From Planctomycetaceae bacterium (GTDB taxonomy: Bacteria; Planctomycetota; Planctomycetia; Planctomycetales; Planctomycetaceae), in assembly GCA_041398785.1 (NCBI GenBank), contig JAWKUA010000002.1, positions 248,001 to 312,000 of the forward strand: a stretch of DNA of 64,000 bases. The letters are read 5' to 3'. The notes beneath the pieces are model-generated. The model saw nothing but the letters and a program-made list of their open reading frames with translations, searched no databases and was not told where the DNA came from. This document shows positions 36,201 to 46,076 of this stretch, one piece after another (the first letter of the stretch is position 1; each line of letters starts with the position of its first letter). A program made the translations under genes and the position numbers.

Positions 36201-38135
36201 ATCCAGGCAGATCAGCCGATCCGAATCTCGCGGAGTCAGCAGAATCCGTTCAGCGGCGATCCGCGGCAGGGAATCCAGCCAGCCGGCAATCTGGTCCGCC
36301 ATCATGGAATCGCGCTGATTGATCGCGTTTCCGATCACCGGAAAGACGCCCAGCTCGGGCATGGCGACGTTGCCGCGATAGCGATACACCCACCGGACTG
36401 AATGATCTTCCGCAGACACCGCGATCACTCGCTCATCGCAGGTACTGCAGATCAGCAGGCCCTGAGCGAACGACGGAATGACACCGCTGTACTTCCGCAG
36501 CGGATGCACTTCCAGATCGAACTGCGGAATGGACAGCAACTGCGACTGCACCGGCCGCAGATCCAGTTCACCCGGCGGCTGTCCAGCCACCTGTCCGGGG
36601 CGGGGTTTTGCCTGCAGCTGCAGCAGATAGATCCCCTGATCATTCTCGGACAGCACATAAATTCGTTCGCCCATCACCAGCGGAGCGCCGAGAAAGTACA
36701 TTCCCGCCAGAGGATTGACGGGGCCGCCGTCGCCGCCGTTCAGGCTGCCTCCCGCCTGGCCGCGCAGTCTTCCGGTTGCCAGTTCGTAAGCTCGCAGATA
36801 GTTCACCGGATGCGTCTGCCCGGCGCTCGAACGGTTGTCCGGATCAATCTGCAGCGTCGCGGCCGTGACTTCTTCGACCGCGAAGACGAACGTTCCGTCG
36901 GTTGTCAACTGCCCGCCGGCGTTGGCTCGCGCCCAGTGATTAAACAACTGCGGCCCCAGCAACAGGGCACGGCGCTGCTGGTCCGAATCGCTGGCCGGTC
37001 CCAGCCGGCGCAGGTGATTGGCCAGCGCGGTTAGTTGCCGATCGACCAGGCCGGATTCCCACACCAGCTCTCCCGTATGACGGTTGCGGGCATGAATGTT
37101 GGTCACCGCCCGGTACACGATCAGGTCATCCGTCGCGATCGGCACCGCCGTGGACGCGATGCTGTTGCCCTCCGCCAGCTCGCGCATCGCGATCGTCCTG
37201 ACCTGTGCGGAAGCCGCTTCCAGCAACGGGTTCAGTTCATCGGTCATTTCGCACGAATACGCTGACGCCGACCAGGCAGAAGTCAGCTCCGCCGGACCTG
37301 CGGAATGCACCTGAGTGCGACGGTAGTTGCCAAACGACTGCTGCCAGGTTTCGGGCCGGACGCGGCGCGGCGACTTCAGCTGTCCGGCCAGCCAGTCTCT
37401 CAGGTCGGTACCGGCGACCGGGCGCGGAATGGCCTGATATCCGGCGACGAACTTCTCGGTGGAATCAGATCGCAGCAGGTGCCGCAGCGAGTCAACGGCT
37501 TCCTCTTCCAGCCCGGCCAGCCACCAGTACCTGATCAGATCCCACTGCAGCCGATTGCGATCGTTCGCACCGCTCGACAGCCTTTGCAAACGACCGGTTT
37601 CCAGGGCCGCTTCCAGAAATTCTCCCCGGCTGACGTATAGTCCGATCAGCGTTCGGGCCGCCTGACTTGCGGCTGCCGTGTATTGAAATCGGATCACGGC
37701 TTCCTGCAGCATTCCGGGATCTCCGGTGGCCATCGCCTGCTGAAGCTGAGTCGTCGCGGTTGGTTGCTGCTGAGCGGAATACTGCTGCCGAAACGCTTCG
37801 GGAGCCGTTCGCCAGAGTTCTTCCAGCTTCGCTCGCGCTCCCGCGAGAACTTCGTGCTGACCGGGCCGAAGTTCCTCCGTCGCCGATGCGTTCAGGCTAA
37901 GCAGGAGGTCTTCGCCGCGACTGACTTCGGCCCAGGCGGCATCGAAGGCATCCGCCGCCTGCAGCCAGTTGCTGTCTGATATCAGTTGCTGCGTCGCCTG
38001 CATCAACTGAATGATCTGCCTCCGCTGACGATCCTCCGCGACGTCTTCCGCGGGCTGAGCGACAGCGCACGCAGCTCGCGCGGAAAGCAGAATGCACGCA
38101 ATAATCAGCAACCTGCGTCGTCTGGTCATGAACAT
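33273..38135 (-). CDS. Giant secreted PQQ-like beta-propeller protein
   Basis: This 1620-aa protein has a signal peptide (RRRRLLIIACILLSARAACA) behind an ATG at 38135 (a second at 38129). Residues about 35-250 are helical, TPR-like. PQQ-type propeller strands follow in two sets, each blade marked by DxxxGxxxW-like turns (HTGELVWESG, SGMELWTRP, DGASLWRTEL; then LTGRRAWQVDG and AIDGGGKSLLWSRR). Between them is a helical segment. Such proteins are common in planctomycetes and usually act as exported scaffolds or BamB-like proteins; no PQQ-dependent active site can be assigned. It diverges from the dehydrogenase gene at 38535. Confidence 0.88.
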   Translation of the reverse strand: MFMTRRRRLLIIACILLSARAACAVAQPAEDVAEDRQRRQIIQLMQATQQLISDSNWLQAADAFDAAWAEVSRGEDLLLSLNASATEELRPGQHEVLAGARAKLEELWRTAPEAFRQQYSAQQQPTATTQLQQAMATGDPGMLQEAVIRFQYTAAASQAARTLIGLYVSRGEFLEAALETGRLQRLSSGANDRNRLQWDLIRYWWLAGLEEEAVDSLRHLLRSDSTEKFVAGYQAIPRPVAGTDLRDWLAGQLKSPRRVRPETWQQSFGNYRRTQVHSAGPAELTSAWSASAYSCEMTDELNPLLEAASAQVRTIAMRELAEGNSIASTAVPIATDDLIVYRAVTNIHARNRHTGELVWESGLVDRQLTALANHLRRLGPASDSDQQRRALLLGPQLFNHWARANAGGQLTTDGTFVFAVEEVTAATLQIDPDNRSSAGQTHPVNYLRAYELATGRLRGQAGGSLNGGDGGPVNPLAGMYFLGAPLVMGERIYVLSENDQGIYLLQLQAKPRPGQVAGQPPGELDLRPVQSQLLSIPQFDLEVHPLRKYSGVIPSFAQGLLICSTCDERVIAVSAEDHSVRWVYRYRGNVAMPELGVFPVIGNAINQRDSMMADQIAGWLDSLPRIAAERILLTPRDSDRLICLDLHSGMELWTRPRGAMRAIAAVTENTIVLTGPTGAEAIRLEDGASLWRTELDGDIVCGQAATNGRIIQVPTSAPAIESIDIESGRRLLTQSLGGEALPGNLLGVDGDLFSQSLRDVRRFAIPDEAASTPLLAARELLLQQNVNQAENVLADALAGSTPPSPGTDHDAERQLLIDTLLESLRLDYRGNAEKVPRVRQLIAESSPPKEQVAALVQSMLGMNPVDAAVLPAQWQQINRTRRQLDWLRDTAAQGLLEQSGLPIGELAEHILQQFDDAYVARDRDVATGPIICQADRRVAKVIHQVIARHSDRSKPVGAELRAALVNALTEPLRQRIRNASSPAETYWWCQICLQTGLAPAIAPVFAHEQETLPAETALLVRTHLLADSIDSGDSIAARRAVVSLLDLWRQNGMLHSVRTLFEQSRGGAERIRPAADRPESGSVLRRLRLPYDQATRTAAAEWRDDYADDLAEEHRPWNGRPRVTESPARTAVAGRDPRIGAAGRNLPLFGSAGAFPGWAFVQPVAENSVQAYDEVGRLRWQFEPQIVFNDQARRYFQSYNTVSERYLLACGHLLAVKLQHMLFVLDCSTASGESPPTVLWELNLSTELERATDRQGFDDAWQRTEQYDIQPAGLFPVGPLTTNGLPLYSGRQLRVVDPLTGRRAWQVDGLPGDCTLTGTEQELCLISELSGQIEVRDMLDGSVTRRVPLPDWWTEANENSNSSIADFEIEPGTDTYWRIAVSEGRCLLFRLTSEKSSLELFSLADNSTVWQVTLPADSCFSNIAGGMVAVLSESNRLRIFDAESGETVSDLTVPDAPACRALYLRPCHERLLVLTESVDDPSYDLNPISDTNPINGWIYAIDGGGKSLLWSRRTDHELLRILTPGQQPPFTPAAPLLVLLKRPSDKLPDGSDAPTAHYAARVLDARTGEELFAEEDLGRTLNYHALRMDPQKRQIAIGFEVRNVTFDYDDTPDGDQSDPD

Positions 38136-38534
38136 GGATCAGCGAAGTGGGAAAGGCCGGCGTCAAAGCGTCGGCAACCTGAATCGGCCTTTAATTGTCG
38201 CAGAGCTGGTTCGGGACGTCCACGAATTCCAGGAATCCCGCGGTCGCCATGAAAAATCAGCGACGACCGCGTCGGCTACCGTTTTCGACCAATTCGTGTC
38301 ATTCTTCCGAAAGTCCGTGCGTTCGATTCCGCGCCGCCGACGTTAGCCTTCGCCCGAATGGGATTGTGTCCGTTTGACGCAGGCCGGCGGCGAAACCTGA
38401 GCACGCGGCATACACGGGTCGCAGCCGGGTCAGTGTGTGCCGCGCCGAGTCGCACGACGAACGACGTCAGGACACACCGGTCGCAGCAACCGTTTGCTGT
38501 CGAAGAGTGCGGAGCAACCCTCGCGGAGGATCTC
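38136..38534. other. Divergent intergenic region of about 400 bp
   Basis: Spacer between the PQQ-propeller gene (minus) and the frameshifted dehydrogenase gene (plus). Promoters for both must lie here. GGAGGA at 38525-38530 is the ribosome binding site for ATG 38535. I see no further gene, RNA or repeat. Confidence 0.6.
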
Positions 38535-41502
38535 ATGAACATCGTGAAACTGCTGTCGCTGCTGGCCGCCATGTCTCCGGTTTCCACTGTCATCGCGGAC
38601 CCGCTCGTCACGCCGGAATGGATCTGGCACAGCCTGGATCGCTCCGTCGCACAAGAGTGTTCCGTTCAGCGAACCTTCGATCTGCCGGAACCGGTGGCTC
38701 AGGCAACTCTGCGGTTCGCCGCGGACTTCTGCCGCTGCCGCGTTTTCCTGAACGGCGAACTTCTGGCCGACGTCGATGACTTCGGTCCGTGGCCGGAAAT
38801 TGATGTCACCAGCGAACTGCGATCCGGCTCGAATACTCTGCAACTGTCCGCCGCTGCGTCCGTTGACAACAGCCCGACAGCTGTTGCTCTGGAACTGGCG
38901 GTGACGCTGGTCAGCGGAAAGCAGATCCATGTTCTGACCGGACCGGATTGGGAACTGGCCCCTTCGGATGACGCGCCGGCATCGGCATCACGAACCGTCG
39001 CGGCGTTCGGTCACGTCGATCCGCACCTGTGGGCTCCCGCCGCGCGAGTGACTTCGTTTGATGACTACACGCAGTGGATGCAGGCGGGCGAATCAGGAAA
39101 TGGCGGCGACACGGTCCGCTTCTCCGTCAGCCCCGGCTTTGAAATCCGCCGCATCAGAACGGCCGCCGCGGATGAAGGATCGTGGGTCAGCATGGCGTTT
39201 GATCCGCAGGGACGCCTGACGATCGCTCGCGAAGACAAGGGTCTGCTGAGGATGACGCTTTCGCCCGACGGCACAGCGGTGGACCGCGTCGACACAATCA
39301 ACGACTCGCTGCTGGAATGTCGCGGGCTGCTGTATGCGTACGACAGCCTGTATGCCAACGCCAACAATTCAAAGGGACTGTATCGGCTGACCGACACGAA
39401 CGGCGACGATCAGTTCGACGACGTCAAACTGCTGCGCGAATTTCCCGGCGGCGTCGGACACGGACGTAACGATCTGGCTCTCGGCCCCGACGGAATGATC
39501 TACAGCATTCATGGCGACAGCGTGGACGTGCCGCGCGACAACATCCTTGACCGCACGTCGCCGCTGCGGGCCGATCGAATCAAGCAGGAAACCATCGAAG
39601 GCCACGTCATTCGCACCGACCGCGACGGACAGCATTGGGAACTTGTCTGCACGGGTCTTCGCAACCCGTACGGCATCGACTTCAACGCGGACGGCGAACT
39701 ATTTACCTACGACGCCGACGCGGAATTCGACATGGGTGCGCCGTGGTATCGGCCGACACGAATCGATCATCTGGTGTCCGGAGCGGACTTCGGCTGGCGC
39801 GGACGAACGGGAAACTGGCCACCGTACACCGCTGACCACGCGGACAACTCGCTTCCCGCCGCGGATGTCGGCAAGGGGTCACCGACATCCGTTGTGTCAG
39901 GCCGACACGGGAATTTCCCCGCGCCGTGGAACGACGCGATGTTCGCTCTCGACTGGGCCTATGGCAGAATTCTGGCGTGCCACCTGCAGCCTCGCGGAGC
40001 CGGCTACGTGTGCCGCGCCGAAACATTCGTGCAGGGACGGCCGTTCAACGTTACCGACCTGACGTTCGGCCCGGATGGTTTCATGTACGTCATCACCGGC
40101 GGTCGCAAGACCCAATCTGCTCTGTATTCGATTCGATACACGGGGCCGGTGTCCGAACCAGTCGCGAAGACTCGTCAACAGTCAGAACGGTCGCAGTACT
40201 CGAAGCAGCAGCGGACCATTGCCGCGCAACTGGCGAAGTTTCACGGCCGAAAGGATCCTCTGGCGATAAAAACCGCGTGGCCATATCTCGGCAGCAGCGA
40301 TCCAACACTGCGTCACGCGGCCCAGGTCGCCATCGAACATCAGCCGGAACCGGAATGGTTCCAACAGGCAATCAATGAGCAGCGTCCGGAATTCGCCGCG
40401 ACATCACTGATGATGCTCGCCCGCAACGGTGAGCGAGGCATGAAGGCACCGATTCTGCACCGACTCAGCACCATTCCGCCACATTCGCTGTCCACGTACC
40501 AGCAACTGTCGCTGCTGTTTGCGTACTCGCTGTGCCTGACCAATTCTCCCGACCACGAAAAGCTTTACAAGCGCGCAAGCGATCACCTGTTGACGTGGTT
40601 TCCCGCAAAGGCGAAGGCGTACGGCCCGACCGGAGCCGGTGTCGGAGCAGGGGAAGGCGTCAATCGGCTGCTGGCGGAACTTCTGTTGCTGCGATTGGAA
40701 TCGACGGATGCCGTGTCGCCCGCCGTCAATCTGCTGCGCGGCGCGGTGGCTCAGGAAGATCGCCTGTTCTATCTGTTCGTCCTGCGCCATTCAAAAGCCG
40801 GCTGGTCCATCGGACAGCCGCCGTGACTACTTCGAGATCCTGGCAGACCTTGACCGTTCTGCCTTCAGCGGCGAAGGGATGCCTGATTTTCTGCGGCAGA
40901 TTCGCGATGAAGCCACGGCGACGCTCAGCACCGCCGAACGGGAGGTCCTTGGTGACCTGCTGCAACCGGGTTCGCAGAATGAACCTGCGGCACTGACCGT
41001 CGAACGGCCGTTTGTCCGCAAGTGGACTCTGGATGAACTGACTGACGAAATCACCGGCACGAGTCATCAACCGGACACGGAACACGGTCGCCGGCTGTTT
41101 TCCGAAGCACTGTGCTTGTCATGCCATCGCATGAACGGCTCCGGAGCTGTCGTTGGCCCGGACCTGACATCGGTTGCTAATCGTTTCGGGCGCCGTGACC
41201 TGTTGACGTCGATCGTGTCACCGTCCAGCGTCGTCGCGGAAAAGTACCGCAACATGCAGGTGGTAACGACCAGCGGCAAAGTGATCTCCGGCCGAATTCT
41301 GACGGGCGGCGACTATCGTTCGACAACGCTGCGAATCGCCACGGACCCGCTGCGGCCATCGCAGTTGGTCGAAATCACCAAAGCGGAGATCGAAAGCTAT
41401 GAACCATCGCAAACCTCACCCATGCCCGAAGGTCTTCTGAATACGCTTTCCGCCAGGGACGTGATGGATCTGCTGGCGTTTTTGCAATCTGCGGGAAGAT
41501 GA
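38535..41502 (+). pseudogene. PVC-type sorbosone-dehydrogenase/cytochrome c protein, frameshifted
   Basis: ATG 38535 with GGAGGA and a signal peptide (MNIVKLLSLLAAMSPVSTVIA). Next come a beta-sandwich resembling a sugar-binding domain, a propeller of the PVC membrane-bound dehydrogenase family (ITIAREDKGLL, LALGPDGMIYSIHGD, GLRNPYGIDFNADGELFTYDAD), HEAT-like helices, and a C-terminal cytochrome c domain with CLSCH and the planctomycete VVGPDLTSVANRF block. The frame stops at 40826; the rest continues in the +1 frame. Removing one C at 40818 restores GQRRDYFEILADL, a natural junction. With that change it is about 988 aa. Either a real mutation or a one-base assembly error. Confidence 0.85.
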
Positions 41503-41531
41503 TCGCCTGCGTGGCGGCGGGCGGCCAGCAC

Positions 41532-41846
41532 CTACCGATTGCCTCGTTCGAACAGCCCGATCCAGTCGCGCCGGCTGTGCAGGACGGTTGACACTTCAAT
41601 CCCGTCCGGAATTTCGTAGTAGCAAATCACGTAGTTCTGGGCTGGCCGCTTGGCGGGAAAGATTCGAAGCCCGGGTCGCAGGTCGTCGCGCAACGATCCG
41701 CTTCCATGGTTCCTTGCGAGGTTTCGGATGCTTCCCAAGAGAGCATCAAGCACTTTGTCCGCCGCGGCTGGGTTCTGCCGGGCAATCCAATCGGCAATTG
41801 CCTCAAGGTCGTCGTCAGCCTGTCGCGAGAGTCGATACCTGCTCAT
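41532..41846 (-). CDS. ParE/RelE-type toxin
   Basis: About 104 aa from ATG 41846 (MSRYRLSRQADDDL). The fold marks are the N-terminal AIADWIARQNPAAADKVLDALLGSI helices, then PGLRIFPAKRPAQNYVICYY and a C-terminal VLHSRRDW, as in ParE toxins that poison gyrase. An alternative start at 41909 would place it 3 bp from the antitoxin stop. It follows the antitoxin gene on the same strand, the usual antitoxin-first order. Confidence 0.9.
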   Translation of the reverse strand: MSRYRLSRQADDDLEAIADWIARQNPAAADKVLDALLGSIRNLARNHGSGSLRDDLRPGLRIFPAKRPAQNYVICYYEIPDGIEVSTVLHSRRDWIGLFERGNR

Positions 41847-41912
41847 AGCGGCCCGCCGGTGGCATTCGATTCGCGAGGAGCAAGCGACGGCGTCGAACGT
41901 CCGTGGCACCAG

Positions 41913-42176
41913 TCACGAATCGTGCGAATCACGAATCGAATCCTGTGCCCGGGATTTCAAATCATCCAATCGCTGCCGCAGCGTATCATCGTCGTACTCG
42001 GTAAAGTCTCCGGCATCAAGCTGGCGACGGCCGGTATCGATCCGCTCCAGAACATCCGATCGGCGGCGCAGAAGTTCCACCGCGGCATTAAGGGCGGACT
42101 GACGGTCAGGAAACACACCGTTCGCGATCTGAGTCTGGATGAAGTTCTCGTTGAGTTGTGAAATCTCGGTTTTCAT
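41913..42176 (-). CDS. ParD-like antitoxin
   Basis: An 87-aa protein from ATG 42176 (MKTEISQLNENFIQTQIANGVFPD). The short N-terminal strand and helix pattern with SALNAAVELLRRR is that of ribbon-helix-helix ParD/CopG antitoxins, followed by a toxin-binding C-terminus. Ribbon-helix-helix antitoxins repress their own promoter, so autoregulation is expected. It lies directly upstream of the ParE-like toxin. The longer frame to 42251 adds an unlikely Cys/Arg leader. Confidence 0.88.
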   Translation of the reverse strand: MKTEISQLNENFIQTQIANGVFPDRQSALNAAVELLRRRSDVLERIDTGRRQLDAGDFTEYDDDTLRQRLDDLKSRAQDSIRDSHDS

Positions 42177-42260
42177 GCCCTGCAATCTACAGCCTTCTAC
42201 GCCGAACTGGCAACGCCTCTCCGTTGGATTCGCCGGAATCAGATTCGTCACCGCATTTGT

Positions 42261-42965
42261 TCACAACATTCGGGCCACCGTCGCCATAACTGCAACGACC
42301 GGGGCGACCCAGCCGATGCCGGCCAGCAGCAGCATTCCGACTGGGGAATCCTCTTCTGACTGGATCGTCGTGAAGCGTGTCAGTTCATCAAGACGAACAG
42401 GCCGCAATCCTTCGGCGAAACGGTGCGCGCAAAAGGCCGCGTGATTCGACCAGGAGCGGCTGACCGACTTTTCCGTCACGTTCGTCTGATAAAGCTGACA
42501 CCTGCTGTTGTAGCTGGCGGAGTTCTCGCCAACACCGTTCGACGTACGTTGTGTCGATCCGTCTTCGAAGAACGTATAGTACCGCAGGCTGATTCCGGTG
42601 GGATACACCAGCGTTGTTCCGTCCGCCGAACGCATCAGCGGATGAAACCAGCACACTTTTCCAAAGGCGTTCACGCTTTGAATTTCACGGCCGAGCAGTC
42701 CGAAAACCACAGCCAGCGGAAGCAGGAAAACCGAGTGCGTGGTGGCGACGATTCCTTCGAACTCAAAGCCTTCGCATCGCAGTTCGTCCAGTTTGCTGCG
42801 GTATCGCGTGAACAGCTTTTCCTGAATCCGGTCATCGGCAATAACGTCGCAGGAGGTCAGCATGACTGGTTGCTCGCGGTGATCGGGAATCGAATCCGCC
42901 CGGTGAAAGATAGCCCGGAATCGCTCTTTCTCAGCGACCGAATCTCCCTCTGCAGACCTCAGCAA
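42261..42965 (-). CDS. Unrecognised protein with two hydrophobic segments
   Basis: 234 aa; an internal ATG at 42863 is an equally possible start. The sequence from residue 35 looks protein-like: a charged helix (EKLFTRYRSKLDELRCEG), a hydrophobic segment (SVFLLPLAVVFGLLG), a soluble middle, and a C-terminal membrane segment (VGMLLLAGIGWVAPVVAVMATV). I do not know a family. It lies 84 bp before the ParD gene on the same strand and may belong to the same accessory block. Confidence that it is a real gene is moderate. Confidence 0.55.
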   Translation of the reverse strand: MLRSAEGDSVAEKERFRAIFHRADSIPDHREQPVMLTSCDVIADDRIQEKLFTRYRSKLDELRCEGFEFEGIVATTHSVFLLPLAVVFGLLGREIQSVNAFGKVCWFHPLMRSADGTTLVYPTGISLRYYTFFEDGSTQRTSNGVGENSASYNSRCQLYQTNVTEKSVSRSWSNHAAFCAHRFAEGLRPVRLDELTRFTTIQSEEDSPVGMLLLAGIGWVAPVVAVMATVARML

Positions 42966-43025
42966 CTGCGATTGGCTGCGATCAGATTCCGGACAGGCGG
43001 GACAATCGGTGCGATCGTGCGAACA

Positions 43026-45181
43026 TCATTCACCGCTGCTCGAACGAGCTGTTTCGGTGGCTCGCCACGCTGCCTGGTATTCCCGAAAGCCATCGCGCGC
43101 GGCGGGCGGGGCGTCGCGCACAGCCTCGCGAGTTGCCGCGTCGGTCAGCGAACCACTGGCCTTCCTGAAGAAATCCGCAGCATGGGCAGCGACGGCGGAA
43201 TCGTAGCCGGACAGCGACGACAGCAACTTCGACAGATCGCCTTCCGAAGCTTCCCACAATCGCCGTGCGTATTCGCGAGCCGCGGTCTTTTTTCCATCGC
43301 CGTCGCAGTCAAGCCAGAGTGCTCCGCTGCAGCCGATCACATGCGCTCGCCAGACGGGCGACGTCGGCTGATACGCCTTCGCAGTCTTCCAGTACGGCTT
43401 ATCGATGCCGGGGCCGAAAGCGGTCGCGACCAGATGAACATCGTGCGCCGGTCGCGGAATCGTCCAGCGCCCCTCCCACTTGATCCCTGTCGGCGGAGTT
43501 GTCGCCGATGTATCGTCGCCTGTCCGGACCGGAATCTCCTGTTCACGAATCAGCCGGCCGTTCGCATACAACTCCACTCGATCCGCTGTCACCCAATGCG
43601 GACCGGAAACCTTCACGTCGACATTCACGGTATCGCCGCCAACGCCCGCCAGGTCTCCCGAACCGGCACCGTTGATACGGATTTCGGACAGCAGGCCGTA
43701 GCTGACCATGACACGTCCGCGCGTAAGACTTTCCATGGCCTCGTCCACGTCAATGCTGCCGGGATCGCTGTCATCGCAGCGAATGCATACGTGCGACCCT
43801 GCCCGACGAAATGCCGGCCGACGTCGTGCGAATCACTGGCCCCGATCGGCGTGACAGATGCACCGCGATTCAGCAGAGACATCCAGTCGTGAAACAACTG
43901 CATGACATCCGTCTGCGTTGCTCCAGAATTGATGACTTCCATCGCATTGAATCCCGCGGGCCAGCCGTCCAGAGATTCCGCCACCACGCTGTTGAATCGC
44001 TTCGGACCGAACGGCCGTACTCCGCTGTGAAGATCGCGAGCGTGATTCAGCACGATCACAGGAGCACTGGTTTCGCGGTCGATTTCGCAGAAGATCGCTT
44101 CCCAGTCGGTCAGCCGGTGATCGGGAACACCGGCTTCCGCGGACACCGGAAAAATGTTGAAGTGACCAACCGGCGTTGTGACTTCATTGCCGATCACGGG
44201 TGTGAAGTACTGCCTGACACCGATCTCGCGAGCAAGCGGATCGTGATCGATCTGCACGTTGTGATCCGTGGCGATCGGCAGTTCAATGCCTTCGGCGGCG
44301 ATCGTCACCATGCGTTCCTGAACGGTCGCGTCTCCGTGTCCCGAATGAGTCAGCGAATGTACGTGCGTGTCGCAGGCCACGTACCCGTCGGTGGGAACTT
44401 CGCGGCGAATCGTCAACGTCTTCGGCAGAGTCTCGCCCTCTCGAACCGTCACAGCGAATGTGGCCAGCGAGTACTCAAAACCACGCCCGGCGTAGACCGT
44501 GTACGCTCCCGCTGGCACGCCGAATTTCGCCGTTCCGGTCGCGGTGAAAACGATGCCGGGCCGAACAGCCAGTTGCGGATCGGCCGGCGCGGCGACAGAC
44601 TGCAGTGCTCCGCTTTCGGTCACGATCGTGATGCGAGCCGGCAACGGTTTACCGCTGTCGGCGTCCAGAACCGTCACGTCGATCGTGCCCGCTGATAGCA
44701 CCTCGCTGACCGGCCGAGGCGTCAGCGCGATTTCGCCGACGCGAATGTCGTCCGGCGTCGAATGCCCGTTTCCGGGAGCTGCGATGACCAGTTCGTTCTT
44801 CCCAGCGCGAAGAGTTCCGGCACTGACGGCGAAGCACACGGTCATGTCGTTTTCGTCACGATGCAGCTTGCCGACTTCCGTGTCGTTCAGCCGAACGGAC
44901 CAGTCCTGCTTCACGTCCTGCTGCCTCAGACTCAGTGTCCATTCGGTTTCGTTGGCCGCTGAGTCAAACGGAATCTGCAGCCGCTGTCCGTCCGGCGTTT
45001 CGGGAAACTCATCCACGCGCGGCCCGTCGGAGCGCGCAGATGCTGCGTGCGCGGTTGGGGTGAACTGGTGGCGGATCCGCGGCATGCACTGGCGGCACCG
45101 CGAGCAGAAATGCGTCAGGAAGGCGATGACGAGTCTTTTTGAATTTAGCTGCAGCATGCGGATCACAGAAAGACAATTCAC
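43026..45181 (-). pseudogene. CehA/McbA-family PHP-like metallohydrolase, frameshifted
   Basis: Read from 45181 down, the first frame runs to 43625, but homology-like sequence moves to another frame near 43785. From there IRCDDSDPGSIDVDEAMES continues to 43026. The first part contains a beta-sandwich (EFPETPDGQRLQIPF), then the PHP-type metal-site blocks CDTHVHSLTHSGHGD, PIATDHNVQID and IGASDSHDVGRHF. The last part is a C-terminal sandwich with WEGRWTIPR. Combining the two gives about 715 residues. One base missing, or two extra, at 43785-43786 would account for it. The signal-peptide region also looks irregular. CehA/McbA enzymes are metal-dependent hydrolases; the substrate here is unknown. 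Confidence 0.82.
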
Positions 45182-45203
45182 TTTGTGGCCTGATGGACCT
45201 CAG

Positions 45204-45557
45204 TCAATTTAGACGAGCGTACTCGAAAAAAATCCTTCTACTATCACTTCCCTGATGTCGTCTTTGAAGATCTGGGCGAGACTTGCTGAGTACTGCCGCT
45301 TCGTACTTTGCGACAATCGATTTCCCCCAAACAGGGATCCATTTCTTTTGAACTCGCTCGTAGATGCGGAACCTGCAAAGTATGTGACGAAGGCGGCGAG
45401 CATCATCGGTACGCTCGAATGATACGCCGCGAAGCCCGCAACGCTTGCCCCACCGCACAGATATCCCTACGGGAGCGCCGGACGTCTCAATTGCATTCGA
45501 AGCTCTGGCGTAGGCGATCAGATATTGCTCTTCGTCAGTGAAAATTGGCAATGACAT
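45204..45557 (-). CDS. Unrecognised small protein, possibly frameshifted
   Basis: A 117-aa open frame (MSLPIFTDEEQYLIAYARAS). The middle (RVQKKWIPVWGKSIVAKYEA) reads naturally, but the last 30 residues look random, while the neighbouring frame offers LAQIFKDDIREVIVEGFFSS over the same DNA. A one-base indel near 45280 would join the two. The DNA is visibly more A+T-rich than its neighbours, suggesting transferred DNA. It follows the 65-aa gene at 45591 by 33 bp on the same strand. No family was recognised. Confidence 0.5.
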   Translation of the reverse strand: MSLPIFTDEEQYLIAYARASNAIETSGAPVGISVRWGKRCGLRGVSFERTDDARRLRHILCRFRIYERVQKKWIPVWGKSIVAKYEAAVLSKSRPDLQRRHQGSDSRRIFFEYARLN

Positions 45558-45590
45558 CGAAAGCTTTCACCAATTGGTACGCCAGACTTT

Positions 45591-45788
45591 TCACCCGAGC
45601 CGCCAGCGCCGCGAATCGAGCTGCACGATCTCTTCCGTGAACTGGTTAATGAGTTTGCGCATTGAACGCAGTGTTAATTCGCGGACTTGTTCGTCCAGGC
45701 AGTTGTCCTGCTTTTCTTTCATAAGCCGCTCCAGTGTGCGGGAGCTGGCAATCGTGTTTTCGCGCTGTCGGTAATTCTCTATCCCCAT
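45591..45788 (-). CDS. Unrecognised 65-aa helical protein
   Basis: A 65-aa charged, helix-forming protein (LERLMKEKQDNCLDEQVREL). A good ribosome binding site, GGTGGAG 8 nt before ATG 45788, supports it as a real gene. It lies upstream of the 45204 gene and shares its lower G+C. Short helical proteins of this kind often belong to mobile or accessory modules, but nothing specific can be named. Confidence 0.55.
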   Translation of the reverse strand: MGIENYRQRENTIASSRTLERLMKEKQDNCLDEQVRELTLRSMRKLINQFTEEIVQLDSRRWRLG

Positions 45789-45845
45789 AGTCGTATCTCC
45801 ACCATTCCCTTTCGGACGCAGTCGCGGTCAGTCGCGAATGGATTT

Positions 45846-45897
45846 CAGGCCCGGCGGGCCTGTAGGTACCGACAGCCGGAGCCTCTCGGCTCCGGCT
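45846..45897. repeat. Two tandem hairpins
   Basis: The first palindrome is CAGGCCC/GGGCCTG (45846-45852 with 45856-45862, 3-nt loop). The second is AGCCGGAGCC/GGCTCCGGCT (45874-45883 with 45888-45897, 4-nt loop). Both are perfect. Together they resemble dispersed GC-rich palindromic elements, and they lie in the spacer downstream of the broken gene at 46077 (minus strand), where a terminator would fit. Confidence 0.75.
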
Positions 45898-46076
45898 GAC
45901 ATTAAATTTCGCCCTCCGGCATCGTCCAGCGTCGCAGGATGAACTCGGCGCAGGTATCCGTTTCTTCATTGAACGCTGGAATCATCGTGCCGCTTTCCTT
46001 CAACGGGTGTCGCTGCCCGGGAGTCGCAGCGCTCACAGTGACCATTAGTCATTGGTTGCCGCAACCTCATGCCCTG

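Noticed and set aside
42423..43892. 489-aa plus-strand ORF across 42.4-43.9 kb
   Set aside because: It is antisense to an unrecognised minus-strand gene and to the CehA-like gene and has an Arg-rich, random composition.
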